DNA from: Streptacidiphilus sp. 4-A2
GTDB taxonomy: Bacteria; Actinomycetota; Actinomycetes; Streptomycetales; Streptomycetaceae
DNA: 64,000 nt
Assembly (NCBI GenBank): GCA_014284505.1
Contig: JAAFYY010000001.1
Location: forward strand, 4,154,001-4,218,000
Direction: 5' to 3'
Shown here: piece by piece, positions 57,399 to 64,000 of the stretch
Position numbering within the stretch: the first letter of the stretch is position 1
How the letters are laid out: each line of letters opens with the position of its first letter
Program-made: the position numbers and the translations under genes
Notes under the pieces: generated by a model
The model's input: only the letters and a program-made list of their open reading frames with translations
Database searches by the model: none
Told to the model about the DNA's origin: nothing

Positions 57399-58688
57399 CT
57401 AGCCCTGGGCCTCCCGGGTGTGCTGCCGCAGCGCCGAGCCGGCCAGTTCGGCGACCCGGCACTGCATCTCGTAGGTGACCTTGCCCATGTCGACGTCCCT
57501 GGTGGCATACAGGGCGAGTACCGAGTGCCGCCCGGCGGGCAGGGCGAAGACATAGCCGTCGCCGGTCTCGACCACGATCTGCCGGACCTGTGCGCCGCGG
57601 TCCCCGCTGAGCCCGGCCGCAAGTGCGCGGGCCGCGCCCTGGAGCGCGGACATCATCGCCGAGGCGCCCTCGGCGGCCTCCCGCGCCAGGCTGGGCGACG
57701 CGGCCCAGACCATGCCGTCGGCGGTCACCAGGAGTCCGTGCCGGACACCCGGCAACCCGAGCAGCGGCGCCAGTGCTCCGGCCGCATCGCCCTGGCGCGG
57801 ATCGGTGCTGCCTGGTACGCGGTTCACCGCGGGCCCCCGTCTTGATGGCTCTCGGCCCAGTGGGATCCGGTCCCGCCCAGGCTCGTCACCCTGGCGCGGA
57901 CCGTCGCCCTGGCGGGAGTCGGCCGGGTACGGATCGGACCAACCGGAATCAGAACGGCCGGAATCAGAACGGCCGGAATCGGGTCGGCGCGATTCGGACG
58001 GAGGGAAATCGAACTGGTGCGGGTCCCCGGAGCGGGCGTCCGCGAAGTGGTGTTCGGTGGCGGCCCGGCCGGAATCGGTGCCGCTCTGGAAGGCGCTCCA
58101 GACCGCGCTGCTGCCGCGCAGCCCGGAGGCGGGCGGGACAGGCGGGGCGGGCGGGGTTAACGGATCGGGTGCCGTCGGCGGGTTGGCCGACGGCGGCTCG
58201 GGCCGGGTCCTGACCCACCCCGGTGCCGCCTGGTACCGGGGCCGCTGCGGCGGCGCCTGGGCGGCGAACTGCGGCTGCCCCAGATAGGGGCCTGCCGGGC
58301 CGGGCCGGGGTTTCGGCGCTTTGGCTCGAACCAGTCGGCGGAGGTGGTCCGGGTGTCCGTCCGCCGCCGGGCCTGGGCCGCGACCCGCGCCAGCTGGTCG
58401 AGCACAGCGAGATGGTCGGCCTCCAGCCCGCCGTCGGCGAAGCCCGGGTGCAGCGGGCCGGGGACGGGCAGGTGGGAAGCTGAGGCGGGCGAGCACGGCC
58501 GGAATGCGCACCTCGACCAGATGCCGGGTCTCGGCCGCGCGGGCCCGGCTCTCGGCCGCGCTGGCCGCCGCCTCCTGGGCCACCGCGGCGACCTGCTGCC
58601 GGGAGCGGAGCCAGAGCGGGGTGGTGACCATGCCGGACAGGGTTCCTGCGGCCAGCACCACGGCTACCGCGTCGGCCAGCGGTGTCAA
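57399..58688 (-). CDS. Membrane-anchored Roadblock/LC7 domain protein (two frameshifts)
   Basis: The C-terminal 130 residues are a Roadblock/LC7 domain (LAPLLGLPGVRHGLLVTADG, AEGASAMMSALQGAARALAA, VETGDGYVFALPAGRHSVLA), as in CvnB/MglB proteins that regulate small GTPases. In the same frame it is preceded by a Pro/Ser/Arg linker of about 200 residues with SDSGRSDSG repeats. At the N-terminus are a membrane helix (DAVAVVLAAGTLSGMVTTPL) and a charged coiled coil. Breaks near 58475 and 58330 cancel out. The TTG at 58688 follows AGGGA. A separate GTG start at 57829 for a free Roadblock protein is possible. Confidence 0.7.
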   Translation of the reverse strand: MTPLADAVAVVLAAGTLSGMVTTPLWLRSRQQVAAVAQEAAASAAESRARAAETRHLVEVRIPAVLARLSFPPARPRPAAPGLRRRRAGGRPSRCARPAGAGRGPGPAADGHPDHLRRLVRAKAPKPRPGPAGPYLGQPQFAAQAPPQRPRYQAAPGWVRTRPEPPSANPPTAPDPLTPPAPPVPPASGLRGSSAVWSAFQSGTDSGRAATEHHFADARSGDPHQFDFPPSESRRPDSGRSDSGRSDSGWSDPYPADSRQGDGPRQGDEPGRDRIPLGREPSRRGPAVNRVPGSTDPRQGDAAGALAPLLGLPGVRHGLLVTADGMVWAASPSLAREAAEGASAMMSALQGAARALAAGLSGDRGAQVRQIVVETGDGYVFALPAGRHSVLALYATRDVDMGKVTYEMQCRVAELAGSALRQHTREAQG

Positions 58689-59074
58689 CGGACGTTCCCT
58701 GGTGCGTGCCCGGCCGGTTCGGTGCGGACGGATCGGGCGATCCGGGCGGGTCGCGCGGCGCGCTCGGGCCGACCGGTTCGTCCGGAATCAACTACTCCAA
58801 TTGTGGAGAGCATGACAACTGCGGCCCGCAAGCGCGTGACCTGGTACATGGCTCCCCTCCCCTCGCCTGCGGGCTCCTCGCGACACTGCCGATAGCACGC
58901 GCCTCTACAGCCCCCAGGCGTCGTGCGAATGAAGGGAATCAGACATTGGCGGCCGACCAACAGCGCTCACAAGACGCGTACTTGTCAGAAGCCCGCGCAG
59001 AAGACGCGCATTCCCGGCCGCCAGAATGCCCATTCGCCCGACGCGTACGATCCAGGAGCATTACATTTCCGTAC
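58689..59074. other. Divergent promoter region between Roadblock and TPR-regulator genes
   Basis: No gene is supported in 386 bp. A short inverted repeat CTCCA-ATTG-TGGAG lies at 58795-58808. The regulator frame is open through the region but looks non-coding before the ATG at 59075. GC content dips locally, consistent with promoters on both sides. Confidence 0.45.
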
Positions 59075-60475
59075 ATGAGCCGTAACGCGGAGCCGCGGCC
59101 AGATCATGAACCGACCCCGAATCTCCAGCTCAGCAGCCTCCTTGACGAGGCCAAGCTGTCCAACATGGCCTTCGCACGCGAGGTCCGCGCGATCGCCGCG
59201 CACCACGGCCACACCCTCGCCTGCGACCACAACCACGTCCGCCGCTGGCGCGAGGGCCACGCCAGCCGCGCGGTCCCGCCGCGGTTCATCGCCGAGGCGC
59301 TCTCCCGCCGGCTCGGCCGGGGGCTGTCGCTCTCGGACGTCGGCATGGACGCCCAGGGCCGGATCCCCTCCGCCCAGGGCATGCTGGAGTTCGCCGGCTC
59401 CCCCGCCGAGATCCTCTCGCTGACCCACGCCCTGTGCGGCCCGGCGGAGTCGCTGGACCGCACCCAGCCGAACGGCCCGCTGACCGCGCTGGCCCCGGCG
59501 GTACTGCGCTGGCTGGTGGTCCCGCCGCCCAACGCCCCCGCCCGGCACCTGCCCGGACGCCCGGTCACCTCCGGCGACATCGACCGCGCCAGCACCATGA
59601 GCGCGTTCGACCAGATCGACCGCCGCAGCGGCGGGGCGGTCGCCCGGCTGCCCGCGGTGGAGTTCCTGCGCGTGGGCGTGGTCCCGCTGCTGGGCGCGCA
59701 CTACACCGGCCCCACCGGACGGGACCTGTACAGCGCGGCGGCGCTGTGCACCTACGGCATCGCCCGCTACACCTTCGACGCCGACCTGCCGGGCCTGGCC
59801 AGCCGCTACGCGGTGCTCGCGCTGAGCATGGCGCACCAGGCCGACGACCAGCTGCTCGGCGCGTACATCGTGGCGCTGCTGGCCGAGCAGGCGCTGCTGG
59901 CCGATGCCCCGCAGATCGCGCTGACGTATGTCAGCGCCGCGCTGACCGCCACCGGCGAGCAGGGTCCGCGCGCCCGCGCCGGGCTGCACGCGGTGGAGGC
60001 CCGGGTGCACGCCCGGCTGGACAACCCGGTGCCCGCCAGGGCGGCCACGGCCAGGGCGGAGCGCGGGCTGGCCAAGCCCTCGGCCGCACCCTGCCCGGCC
60101 TGGCTGGAGCACTACGACCACGGCATGGTGGCCCAGAGCGCGGCGCAGTGCGCGCTCGCGCTGGGCAACGCCGCCACCGCCAGGCGCCGGGCCGAGCAGG
60201 CGCTGGGCGCGATCCCGGCCGACCGGGTCCGGGACGCGGTGGTGATCCGGCTGTACCTGGCGGCGGCGCTGGCGCGGCAGGGCAGCGTGGAGGAGTCGTG
60301 CGAGCAGACGGAGGCCGCCCTGCTGCATGCCGACGGCATCGAGTCCAGCGCGGTGACGGTGGCCATGAGGCTGGTGGCCGAGGATCTCCAGAGCCTTTCC
60401 CGGGAGCCGCGGACGGCCTCGGTGCTGCAACGGATCGGCAAGGCGACAAGTCGACAGCCGAGCACCCCGTTGTGA
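59075..60475 (+). CDS. HTH/TPR regulator of the NsdA-like streptomycete family
   Basis: This intact protein of about 466 residues from the ATG at 59075 has an N-terminal helix-turn-helix-like part (LSSLLDEAKLSNMAFAREVR, CDHNHVRRWREGHASRAVPP, AEALSRRLGRGLSLSDVGMD) and a C-terminal array of TPR-like helical pairs (LLAEQALLADAPQIALTYVS, HARLDNPVPARAATARAERG, YLAAALARQGSVEESCEQTE). This layout matches the NsdA/NsdB group of developmental and antibiotic regulators. The start is tentative because AGGAG is 16 bases away. It may link the Tad cluster to differentiation (inference). Confidence 0.8.
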   Translation: MSRNAEPRPDHEPTPNLQLSSLLDEAKLSNMAFAREVRAIAAHHGHTLACDHNHVRRWREGHASRAVPPRFIAEALSRRLGRGLSLSDVGMDAQGRIPSAQGMLEFAGSPAEILSLTHALCGPAESLDRTQPNGPLTALAPAVLRWLVVPPPNAPARHLPGRPVTSGDIDRASTMSAFDQIDRRSGGAVARLPAVEFLRVGVVPLLGAHYTGPTGRDLYSAAALCTYGIARYTFDADLPGLASRYAVLALSMAHQADDQLLGAYIVALLAEQALLADAPQIALTYVSAALTATGEQGPRARAGLHAVEARVHARLDNPVPARAATARAERGLAKPSAAPCPAWLEHYDHGMVAQSAAQCALALGNAATARRRAEQALGAIPADRVRDAVVIRLYLAAALARQGSVEESCEQTEAALLHADGIESSAVTVAMRLVAEDLQSLSREPRTASVLQRIGKATSRQPSTPL

Positions 60476-60627
60476 AGAATTTGTCGATTTTCTGACTGAT
60501 CGGCAGCGGTGAACTGGACATTCCCCGGGGCGCATATGCCACGGGCCAGGGCGTGTCCCAACGACGGCGATTCCCGGTCCATACTGGGCGGCCACCGCCC
60601 AGAGCACCGCACAGCCCAGGGGCAGCC

Positions 60628-61058
60628 ATGCAGCAGAGCACCCAGCAGCCAATGCAGCAACTCGAGTTGGCCGCGCGCCTGAACCATCTCTTCTCGGTCG
60701 CGCACCCCGCGCACCGGCCCGCGTACGGGACCGAAGAGGTCGCCCACGCGATCAGTGCCACCGGACGCACGGTGATCTCCGCCAAGTACCTGGGCCAGCT
60801 CCGCAGCGGGCAGCGACGGCATCTGCCGGAGGCCCGGGCGGCGCCATATGCGAGTTCTTCGGCGTCCCGCCGCGCTATCTGACCGACCCGGACACGGCCG
60901 AGGAGACCGACCGGGAGCTTGCCCTGCTTGCCGCGCTGCGCAGCGAGCATGTCCGCCGGCTCGCGCTGAGCGCCGCCCGGCTGCCGCCCGAGGACCTGGC
61001 CGACGTGATCGCGGGCGTGGAGCGGTGCCTGATCGCGGCCGACGCCCTGCCGGGCTGA
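60628..61058 (+). CDS. EspR-like HTH transcriptional regulator (one frameshift)
   Basis: The N-terminal half (LELAARLNHLFSVAHPAHRP, YGTEEVAHAI, VISAKYLGQLRSGQRRHLPE) is the unusual helix-turn-helix of EspR-type nucleoid-associated regulators. After a shift near 60845 the C-terminal dimer domain follows (ICEFFGVPPRYLTDPDTAEE, LALLAALRSEHVRRLALSAA). AGGGG lies six bases before the ATG at 60628. Its length of about 142 residues is normal for the family. In mycobacteria EspR controls secretion and wall genes; a similar local role is inferred. Confidence 0.82.
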
Positions 61059-61110
61059 GCCGCGGGCGGCCCCCGGTGAGCCGCGGTGACCGAGCTGCCA
61101 GACTGGCCGG

Positions 61111-61817
61111 ATGACCAGTAGCAGCCCCTTCGCCGAGCAGACCGACGACCGCGACGCCGCACCCCAGTCGGTGCTGCCGCTCGTGGTCCGGATCGAGCGG
61201 GCCGACCCGCCCGAGCACACCGACGCCCTGGAGACCGCCGCCCGGGCGGTGCTCGCGCTGCTGTCCGATCCGCGCAGCACCGAGCCGGACGGCGAGTGGG
61301 CCGAGCGGGTCCGGGCCTGGCAGGACGCCCGGATCCGCAAGGTGGTGCGGCGCGCCCGGGGCTCCGAGTGGCGGCGGGCGGAGGAACTGCCGGGATCACC
61401 GTCGTCGGCGGCTCGGCCGAGGTGCGGGTCTTTCCGCCGGTGCCGCTGGACGGCTGGCCCAAGGAGCTGGTCAAGCTCCAGGTGTCCGGGACCGAGCTGG
61501 AGGACCCGAAGCCGCCCGCCGAGCCTGATCCGGCGCTGCCGGTGCTGTGGTTCAATCCGCAGATCGACATGTCCACCGGCAAGTCCATGGCCCAGGCCGG
61601 GCACGGTGCGCAGCTGGCCTGGTGGCGGCTGTCGGAGGCGGACCGCGCGGCCTGGCGCGACCAGGGCTTCGCGCTGGCGGCGCGCGCCGCCGACCCGGGG
61701 CGGTGGGCCGAGCTGACGGCCTCCGACCTGCCCACCGTGCACGACGCGGGCTTCACCGAGATCGCCCCGGGTTCCTGCACGGTGATCGCCGATCACCCGG
61801 CGCTGCGGCCGCGTTGA
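61111..61817 (+). CDS. PTH2-family peptidyl-tRNA hydrolase (one frameshift)
   Basis: The C-terminal half contains the PTH2 active-site segment MSTGKSMAQAGHGAQLAWW and LPTVHDAGFTEIAPGSCTVI. The N-terminal 100 residues (LPLVVRIERADPPEHTDALE, WAERVRAWQDARIRKVVRRA) are typical of the actinobacterial long form. A shift near 61397 joins the two. PTH2 enzymes release tRNA from prematurely terminated peptidyl-tRNA. The ATG at 61111 is preceded by a weak ribosome site. Confidence 0.82.
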
Positions 61818-61985
61818 CGCGTGTCCGCTCGGCCGGGTGGTCCCGGCCCGGCGGGACGGAGCGTGATCGGGCGCACCCACCGGATGGCTGCGCCCGGTGG
61901 CGCGCGCCGACCTGCCGGGCGACGGTGATGCAGGTACCCCCAAGCCCATTGCGGGGACGCTCACTGTTGGAACGAAGGAACACGT

Positions 61986-62603
61986 ATGTCCTTGCATCAC
62001 ACCCGCGTCCTGGCCACCAGCCTCGCCCTGGCCGCAGCCGTGACCGTGGGATCGCTGACCACCACCACCGCCGGAGCGGCAGTCCCGCCGGCCACCGGGC
62101 AGAGCAGTCCCGCTCTGCCGGTCGCCGCGCCGAGCCCGGCCTCGACCCTGCAGACCCTGGGAGCACTCGGCGGAGTGACCCAGGCGGTCGGCGCCCTCGC
62201 GGCGGCGGCCGGATCGACCACCGCCGCGCCGTCACCGGCGGACCTCCAGTCCAAGCTCTCCGCGCTTTCGACGGCGGAGCAGACGCTGTCCAGCTCGGTG
62301 CCGGCGGCGCCCGCGCTGCCGGTCGGCTCCCCGGCCCGGCAGACCAACACCGCCGCGCAGCGCGCGGTGGGCGGGCTGCCCTTGCCGGTCCCGGTGCCCG
62401 TACCCGCGCCCGGGGACGTCACCAGCGCCCTGCAGACCGCGCTGGCCAAGCTCCAGACCGATGCCACCGCCCTGGTCACGGCGGTGACCTCGGCCAACCC
62501 GACGGCGGTGACGACCGCGCTGACGACACTGGCCACCGACACCCTGGCCGTGGTCACCGGCACGGTCACCGCGCTCGGCCTACCCGTGCCCGCGCCGGTG
62601 TGA
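61986..62603 (+). CDS. Small secreted Ala/Thr/Pro-rich protein
   Basis: This intact 205-residue protein has a clear signal peptide (VLATSLALAAAVTVGSLTTT, cleavage after AGA). The mature part is low-complexity and helical: LQTLGALGGVTQAVGALAAA, LQSKLSALSTAEQTLSSSVP, and LQTALAKLQTDATALVTAVT with alanine/leucine heptads, plus a PVPVPVPAPGD hinge. GAAGGA precedes the ATG at 61986. It has no cysteine or known domain. It may be a wall-associated or amphipathic surface protein, but no role is assigned. Confidence 0.8.
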   Translation: MSLHHTRVLATSLALAAAVTVGSLTTTTAGAAVPPATGQSSPALPVAAPSPASTLQTLGALGGVTQAVGALAAAAGSTTAAPSPADLQSKLSALSTAEQTLSSSVPAAPALPVGSPARQTNTAAQRAVGGLPLPVPVPVPAPGDVTSALQTALAKLQTDATALVTAVTSANPTAVTTALTTLATDTLAVVTGTVTALGLPVPAPV

Positions 62604-62690
62604 CCGGACCAGGGCCAACAGCAGCCCCAGCCGTCACAGTGGTCATAGAGGTCACAGCCGTCCCGACGGTCACAGTGACCGGATGACCGT

Positions 62691-62722
62691 GTGGGCCGCA
62701 GCCGTCACCGGCTGCGGCCCAC
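62691..62722. terminator. Strong hairpin between the secreted protein and GNAT genes
   Basis: GTGGGCCGCAGCCG (62691-62704), loop TCAC, CGGCTGCGGCCCAC (62709-62722) is a perfect 14-bp stem between convergent genes. Confidence 0.85.
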
Positions 62723-62749
62723 GCCGCGTGCCGCGCTCACGTGCCGCGC

Positions 62750-63361
62750 TCACGAGCCGCCCGGCACCGGGCCGAAGTCGATCCGGGCCAACGGCGGGAA
62801 GTCCGCCGCGGTGAGCGGCCCGGCACCGGTCAGTGACTTGGCGAACGGCAGCCGGCCGATGCTCTCCGGGTCGGCCGCCAGATCGAACAGCGCGGTGTAC
62901 CCGGCGGCCAGATACAGTGCCCTGGCCTCCGGCTGCCGGGGCCCGGTAGTGAGGTAGACCTGCTGGTATCCGGCGGCCACCGCGGCCTGCTCCAGCTCCG
63001 CGACCACCGCCCGGGCCAGGCCGCGCCTGCGGTGCTCGCTGTGTGTCCAGATCCGCTTGAGCTCGGCGGTGGACCGGTCGAAGCGCCGGTAGGCGCCCCC
63101 GGCGACCGGTTCGCCCGCCTCCAGCAGCAGGAGCAGCTGACCGTGCGGCGGCTCGAACTGCTCGGCGGGGTAGCGCCGCAGCTCCCTGGATCCGCCGTCG
63201 CTGCCGCTGCGGCCCGGATAGCGGGTGGAGTACTCGTACTGCAACTCCTGGAGCAGCGGCTGGACCAGGGGGTCGGCGAAGGTGGTGCGGTGCACCCGGT
63301 AGCGGGGCGCGGTGGCGATCGTCGGGCCGTTGTCGGCGGCGGCCGCGGGACTCACGGGCAT
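62750..63361 (-). CDS. GNAT family N-acetyltransferase
   Basis: This intact 203-residue protein has the acetyl-CoA loop RRRGLARAVVAELEQAAVAA (R-x-x-G-x-A pattern), the preceding strand STAELKRIWTH, and the fourth motif QPEARALYLAAGY. The N-terminal YRVHRTTFADPLVQPLLQEL is typical of the GNAT that accompanies SsuE/LLM genes. It starts 44 bp after the FMN reductase gene on the same strand, so the two are probably co-transcribed. The substrate is unknown. Confidence 0.88.
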   Translation of the reverse strand: MPVSPAAAADNGPTIATAPRYRVHRTTFADPLVQPLLQELQYEYSTRYPGRSGSDGGSRELRRYPAEQFEPPHGQLLLLLEAGEPVAGGAYRRFDRSTAELKRIWTHSEHRRRGLARAVVAELEQAAVAAGYQQVYLTTGPRQPEARALYLAAGYTALFDLAADPESIGRLPFAKSLTGAGPLTAADFPPLARIDFGPVPGGS

Positions 63362-63394
63362 GCTGTTGCCTCTCTCCTCCCGTACAGCGTGAAT

Positions 63395-63407
63395 TGACGT
63401 AACGTCA
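63395..63407. promoter_or_regulatory. TGACGT-A-ACGTCA palindrome at the FMN reductase/GNAT junction
   Basis: A perfect 13-bp odd palindrome overlaps the stop codon of the FMN reductase gene, 34 bp before the GNAT start. It shares the TGACG half-site with the dyads at 25226-25260 and 27898-27910. Confidence 0.45.
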
Positions 63408-63965
63408 GCTGGCGGCGGCCAGAACGTGGCTGTAGTGGCCGACCAGGGCGTCCGAGAACTGGTCGACGATCTGCCCGAGCGACTCGCCGGTGCCCGGCTC
63501 CAGGGTCACCTCGCCGTCGGCGCCGACGGCGATGTGGCGGTCGAGCACGAACCAGCCCTGCACGATGTGCTTGGGCGCCATCGAGGACAGCACCGGGCGC
63601 AGCGCGTAGTCGATGGCCAGGACGTGCGCGGTGGAACCGCCGGTGGCCAGCGGCAGCACGGTCTTGCCGGAGAGCGCGTACTGCGGCAGCAGGTCCAGCA
63701 GGGACTTGAGCAGTCCGGAGTAGGCGGCCTTGTAGACGGGGGTGCCGATGACGACGCCGTCGGCCTGGGCGAACAGTTCGGTGGCGCGGACGATGGCCGG
63801 ATGTCCGAAGTCGGCTCCGAGCAGGGCCTCGGCGGGCAGGGTCCGGACGTCCAGCGGTACGACGGTGTGGCCCTGGGCGACCAGCCTGGCATCCAGATGG
63901 CGCAGCAGCCGCGCGGTGCGGGAGGTGGCGGAGGGGCTTCCGGAGACGGAAAGGACGGTGGCCAT
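63405..63965 (-). CDS. ssuE: NADPH-dependent FMN reductase (SsuE family)
   Basis: This intact 186-residue flavodoxin-like reductase has the phosphate loop VLSVSGSPSATSRTARLLRH, then DGVVIGTPVYKAAYSGLLKS and the conserved VLPLATGGSTAHVLAIDYAL and PVLSSMAPKHIVQGWFVLD, as in SsuE. It supplies reduced FMN to a monooxygenase of the LLM type for sulfonate-sulfur release. The monooxygenase partner is not visible to the left (the LLM gene at 28 kb is far away) and may lie beyond the right edge. The ATG at 63965 is preceded by GAGGGCCTC. Confidence 0.9.
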   Translation of the reverse strand: MATVLSVSGSPSATSRTARLLRHLDARLVAQGHTVVPLDVRTLPAEALLGADFGHPAIVRATELFAQADGVVIGTPVYKAAYSGLLKSLLDLLPQYALSGKTVLPLATGGSTAHVLAIDYALRPVLSSMAPKHIVQGWFVLDRHIAVGADGEVTLEPGTGESLGQIVDQFSDALVGHYSHVLAAAS

Positions 63966-64000
63966 GAGGCCCTCATTTCGGGGTCTGTTGCGTGCGGTCG

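Overview
The window is very GC-rich actinomycete DNA with GTG/TTG starts, 4-bp ATGA/GTGA gene overlaps and AGGAG-type ribosome sites. An S-(hydroxymethyl)mycothiol dehydrogenase, an S-adenosyl-methyltransferase of the DUF574 type, a caa3-type CtaG, an NsdA-like TPR regulator and an EspR-like small regulator point to Streptomycetaceae (Streptomyces, Kitasatospora or Streptacidiphilus). No rRNA, tRNA, CRISPR array, insertion sequence or prophage was seen. Many genes are split by single-base insertions or deletions, including housekeeping genes such as lgt, xthA and mug. In several places a shift is undone a few dozen bases later, so I read most breaks as uncorrected sequencing errors. Gene spans are therefore given across the breaks.

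Region by region. 0-4.7 kb: a divergent TetR regulator (cut by the edge) and a catabolic operon of an acetoacetate-decarboxylase-family enzyme, an SDR and two TIM-barrel amidohydrolases. 4.7-11.2 kb: sterol-desaturase-like hydroxylase, YhhN protein, SRPBCC-ArsR pair with a triple operator, methyltransferase, exonuclease III, CtaG. 10.3-15.5 kb: a leftward envelope-polymer cluster (nucleotidyltransferase, glycerol-1-phosphate-dehydrogenase-like enzyme, CDP-alcohol phosphatidyltransferase, GT2 glycosyltransferase, ABC-2 export permease), divergent from idi. 15.9-25.7 kb: secreted serine protease, two DMT transporters, XRE-cupin regulator, lgt, a second ArsR-SRPBCC pair, MarR/MFS pair, mug, and a divergent YceI/MarR pair. 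26-38.5 kb: extended type-B L31, mycothiol-dependent formaldehyde dehydrogenase, LLM oxidoreductase, a MarR-DrrA-DrrB efflux operon divergent from an ADP-ribosylglycohydrolase, amino-acid permease, MpaB-like oxygenase, and an aldehyde dehydrogenase/DUF779/GAF-regulator module. 38.9-40.3 kb: a heavily broken NCS1 nucleobase permease.

The most interesting part is 40.3-61.1 kb. A 13-kb leftward operon (57.2 to 44.1 kb, start/stop overlaps throughout most of it) encodes a Tad/Flp-type pilus or secretion machine: SAF/CpaB, CpaE, CpaF, TadB, TadC, a Flp-like pilin, three TadE/TadG pseudopilins and three uncharacterised exported or cytosolic proteins. It ends with a roughly 1,250-residue protein carrying four membrane segments, two LysM domains and a cytoplasmic SARP-type winged helix plus BTAD domain, that is, an apparent wall-tethered transcription activator. 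Just downstream are a LysM protein with a hexapeptide-repeat stalk and an Rpf-like/LysM/degenerate-M23 wall hydrolase. The three proteins share nearly the same LysM sequence. Upstream are a membrane-anchored Roadblock/LC7 protein and two HTH regulators. I infer that these form one wall-sensing, surface-appendage system.

The right end (61.1-64 kb) carries a PTH2 peptidyl-tRNA hydrolase, a small secreted protein, a GNAT acetyltransferase and an SsuE-like FMN reductase.
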